NCBI GenBank assembly: GCA_026985625.1
Contig: JALSQC010000401.1
Coordinates: 1-6,668 of the forward strand
Direction: 5' to 3'
From: Bacteroidales bacterium
Lineage (GTDB): Bacteria; Bacteroidota; Bacteroidia; Bacteroidales; JAFGXI01
DNA: 6,668 nt
Part shown: in pieces, positions 5,559-6,668 of the stretch
How the letters are laid out: every line of letters starts with the position of its first letter
How positions within the stretch are numbered: position 1 is the first letter of the stretch
The notes under the pieces: generated by a model
What the model was told of the DNA's origin: nothing
What the model saw: the letters and a program-made list of their open reading frames with translations, nothing else
The model's database searches: none
Program-made: the position numbers and the translations under genes

Positions 5559-6644
5559 TCAACCTAAAACAGCATTAAAAACATCAAGATATTTTTGTTT
5601 GTTTGCTTCAACCGAGTATTTCTCTATTACGGTTTTTCGTCCGGCTTTTCCCAGTTTTTCTCTTAACTCTTTATTTTCTATTAATAACGAGAGCTTATCT
5701 AACCATTCTTGTTCCGTATCGGCTAAAAAACCATTTTTACCATCTTCGATTATTTCGGTATTTACACCAACAGGTGACATAACGGTTGGTATTTCCAACG
5801 CCATATATTGCAGTCCTTTAAGTCCGCATTTTCCTTTTGCCCACTCATCGTTTGGTAATGGCATTATTCCTATATCAAAAGTTGACAAGTCGGATATTTC
5901 GGTTTGTTTTTGCCATTTAATAAATTTAAAACTATTTAATCTTGGTTTAGGATTGTCATTAGAAATAACAATAAATTCAATATTATAATTTTGTTCTATT
6001 TTTTTTATTACATCAAATATTAATTTTAATTGTTTAAGGGTAGTTAAGGTTCCTGTCCACCCTATTGTAATTTTATTTGAAGTTTTAATTTTTTGTGGTT
6101 TATGATAATCTGTATTAATAGTAGTTGGTATTACTATTACATTTTTATTATACCGTTTTGCATAATTTGCAAGATAATCATTGCCTGTTATAATTACATC
6201 AGCCCATTTACAAATATATTTTACTTTCCATGTTGATTTAAAAAATCGAACAATCTTATTTTTATCAGAATAATCTAAATGCCATATAGCATCATCAAAA
6301 TCATAGATTATTTTCTTTTTAAAGATAAATCTAATTATCCATTCAAAAATTGGAGGTCCTATATGTGCAACTTCTCTATGAATAAATACTATATCGTAAT
6401 TATGTATAGAGAACATTAACAATTTTCTTTTTGCAAAAGCTAATGTTAAATAATAAAATTTTAAAATAAAATTTGAATTAGAAAATAAAATATTCCAAGC
6501 TTTTTCGTTCCAAAATGTCTTTTGAGTTATTTCGTATTTTTCTGATATAAAATTCAAATATTGCTCAAAACGAAAACGTTGTGAAGGTCCAATTCCTATT
6601 GGATATGGCGAAAGAAATAATATTTTTTTCTTTTTTTTGTTCAT
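5559..6644 (-). CDS. GT-B fold glycosyltransferase (family 1/4-like), likely surface polysaccharide synthesis
   Basis: The protein probably transfers a sugar from a nucleotide-sugar donor to a growing surface glycan or lipid-linked acceptor; donor and acceptor cannot be read from sequence. It has 361 residues, a normal length. The N-terminal Rossmann domain opens with KILFLSPYPIGIGPSQRFR (7-25), a start common in Bacteroidetes glycosyltransferases, and has YDFDDAIW at 114-121. The C-terminal donor-binding domain starts with IGWTGTL at 194-200 and includes FDIGIMPLPNDEWAKGKCG (256-274), KGLQYMALEIPTVMSP (276-291) and GVNTEIIEDGKNGFLA (293-308), whose acidic residues match the EX7E-like donor site. 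No signal peptide is seen; a hydrophobic patch near 53-80 may help membrane association. ATG 6644 matches the usual N-terminus, although the frame stays open to the window edge. CG dinucleotides are common in the 3' third (15 in 5559-5940) but scarce in the rest (8 in 5941-6644). Neighbouring surface-glycan genes probably lie beyond the window. Confidence 0.88.
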   Translation of the reverse strand: MNKKKKKILFLSPYPIGIGPSQRFRFEQYLNFISEKYEITQKTFWNEKAWNILFSNSNFILKFYYLTLAFAKRKLLMFSIHNYDIVFIHREVAHIGPPIFEWIIRFIFKKKIIYDFDDAIWHLDYSDKNKIVRFFKSTWKVKYICKWADVIITGNDYLANYAKRYNKNVIVIPTTINTDYHKPQKIKTSNKITIGWTGTLTTLKQLKLIFDVIKKIEQNYNIEFIVISNDNPKPRLNSFKFIKWQKQTEISDLSTFDIGIMPLPNDEWAKGKCGLKGLQYMALEIPTVMSPVGVNTEIIEDGKNGFLADTEQEWLDKLSLLIENKELREKLGKAGRKTVIEKYSVEANKQKYLDVFNAVLG

Positions 6645-6668
6645 TTTCTTTAATTTAGACCTAACAGG

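Noticed and set aside
5599..5988. 129-codon plus-strand open frame opposite the glycosyltransferase
   Set aside because: It mirrors the conserved C-terminal domain of the glycosyltransferase and shows no family features of its own.
6645..6668. Possible last codons of an upstream gene (CTG TTA GGT CTA AAT TAA on the minus strand)
   Set aside because: Six codons at the window edge are too few to support a gene call.

Overview
The window looks like an AT-rich bacterial chromosome of the Bacteroidetes type (probably Bacteroidales or a relative). The reasons are the overall gene content, the near absence of Shine-Dalgarno sequences (starts are preceded by A/T-rich tracts), an M20-family PepD and a glycosyltransferase of the kind common in that phylum, and a relic of a LytTR regulator. 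This assignment is an inference from gene style; no rRNA or tRNA is present to fix it. All real genes lie on the minus strand.

Reading in the direction of transcription (from high to low coordinates): (1) 6644-5559, a GT-B fold glycosyltransferase, intact from its ATG, probably for cell-surface polysaccharide. (2) 5555-5210, a gap of about 350 bases. Its first 105 bases look like the decayed 3' end of another gene, in frame behind the glycosyltransferase stop; the rest is very AT-rich leader sequence. (3) 5209-3749, pepD, a cytosolic M20 aminoacyl-histidine dipeptidase, closed by the best intrinsic terminator in the window (3702-3732). (4) 3645-288, gatE and gatD, ten bases apart, encoding both subunits of a GatDE-type Glu-tRNA(Gln) amidotransferase, an enzyme classically described as archaeal. 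(5) 281-141, a 46-codon remnant of the C-terminus of a LytTR DNA-binding domain, in frame behind the gatD stop, followed by a hairpin. (6) 69-1, the terminal inverted repeat of an IS256-family insertion sequence whose body continues beyond the window edge.

How the genes fit together: gatE and gatD are an obligate pair. GatE (kinase and tRNA-binding subunit) activates mischarged Glu-tRNA(Gln), and GatD (asparaginase-like subunit) supplies ammonia. The pepD terminator suggests gatED is a transcription unit of its own. PepD and the glycosyltransferase are not functionally tied to it in any visible way. The points most worth a second look are the archaeal-type GatDE pair in a bacterial-looking setting and the two gene remnants sitting in frame directly behind intact genes. 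I found no CRISPR array, RNA gene, toxin-antitoxin pair or defence system, and no clearly undescribed multi-gene system.
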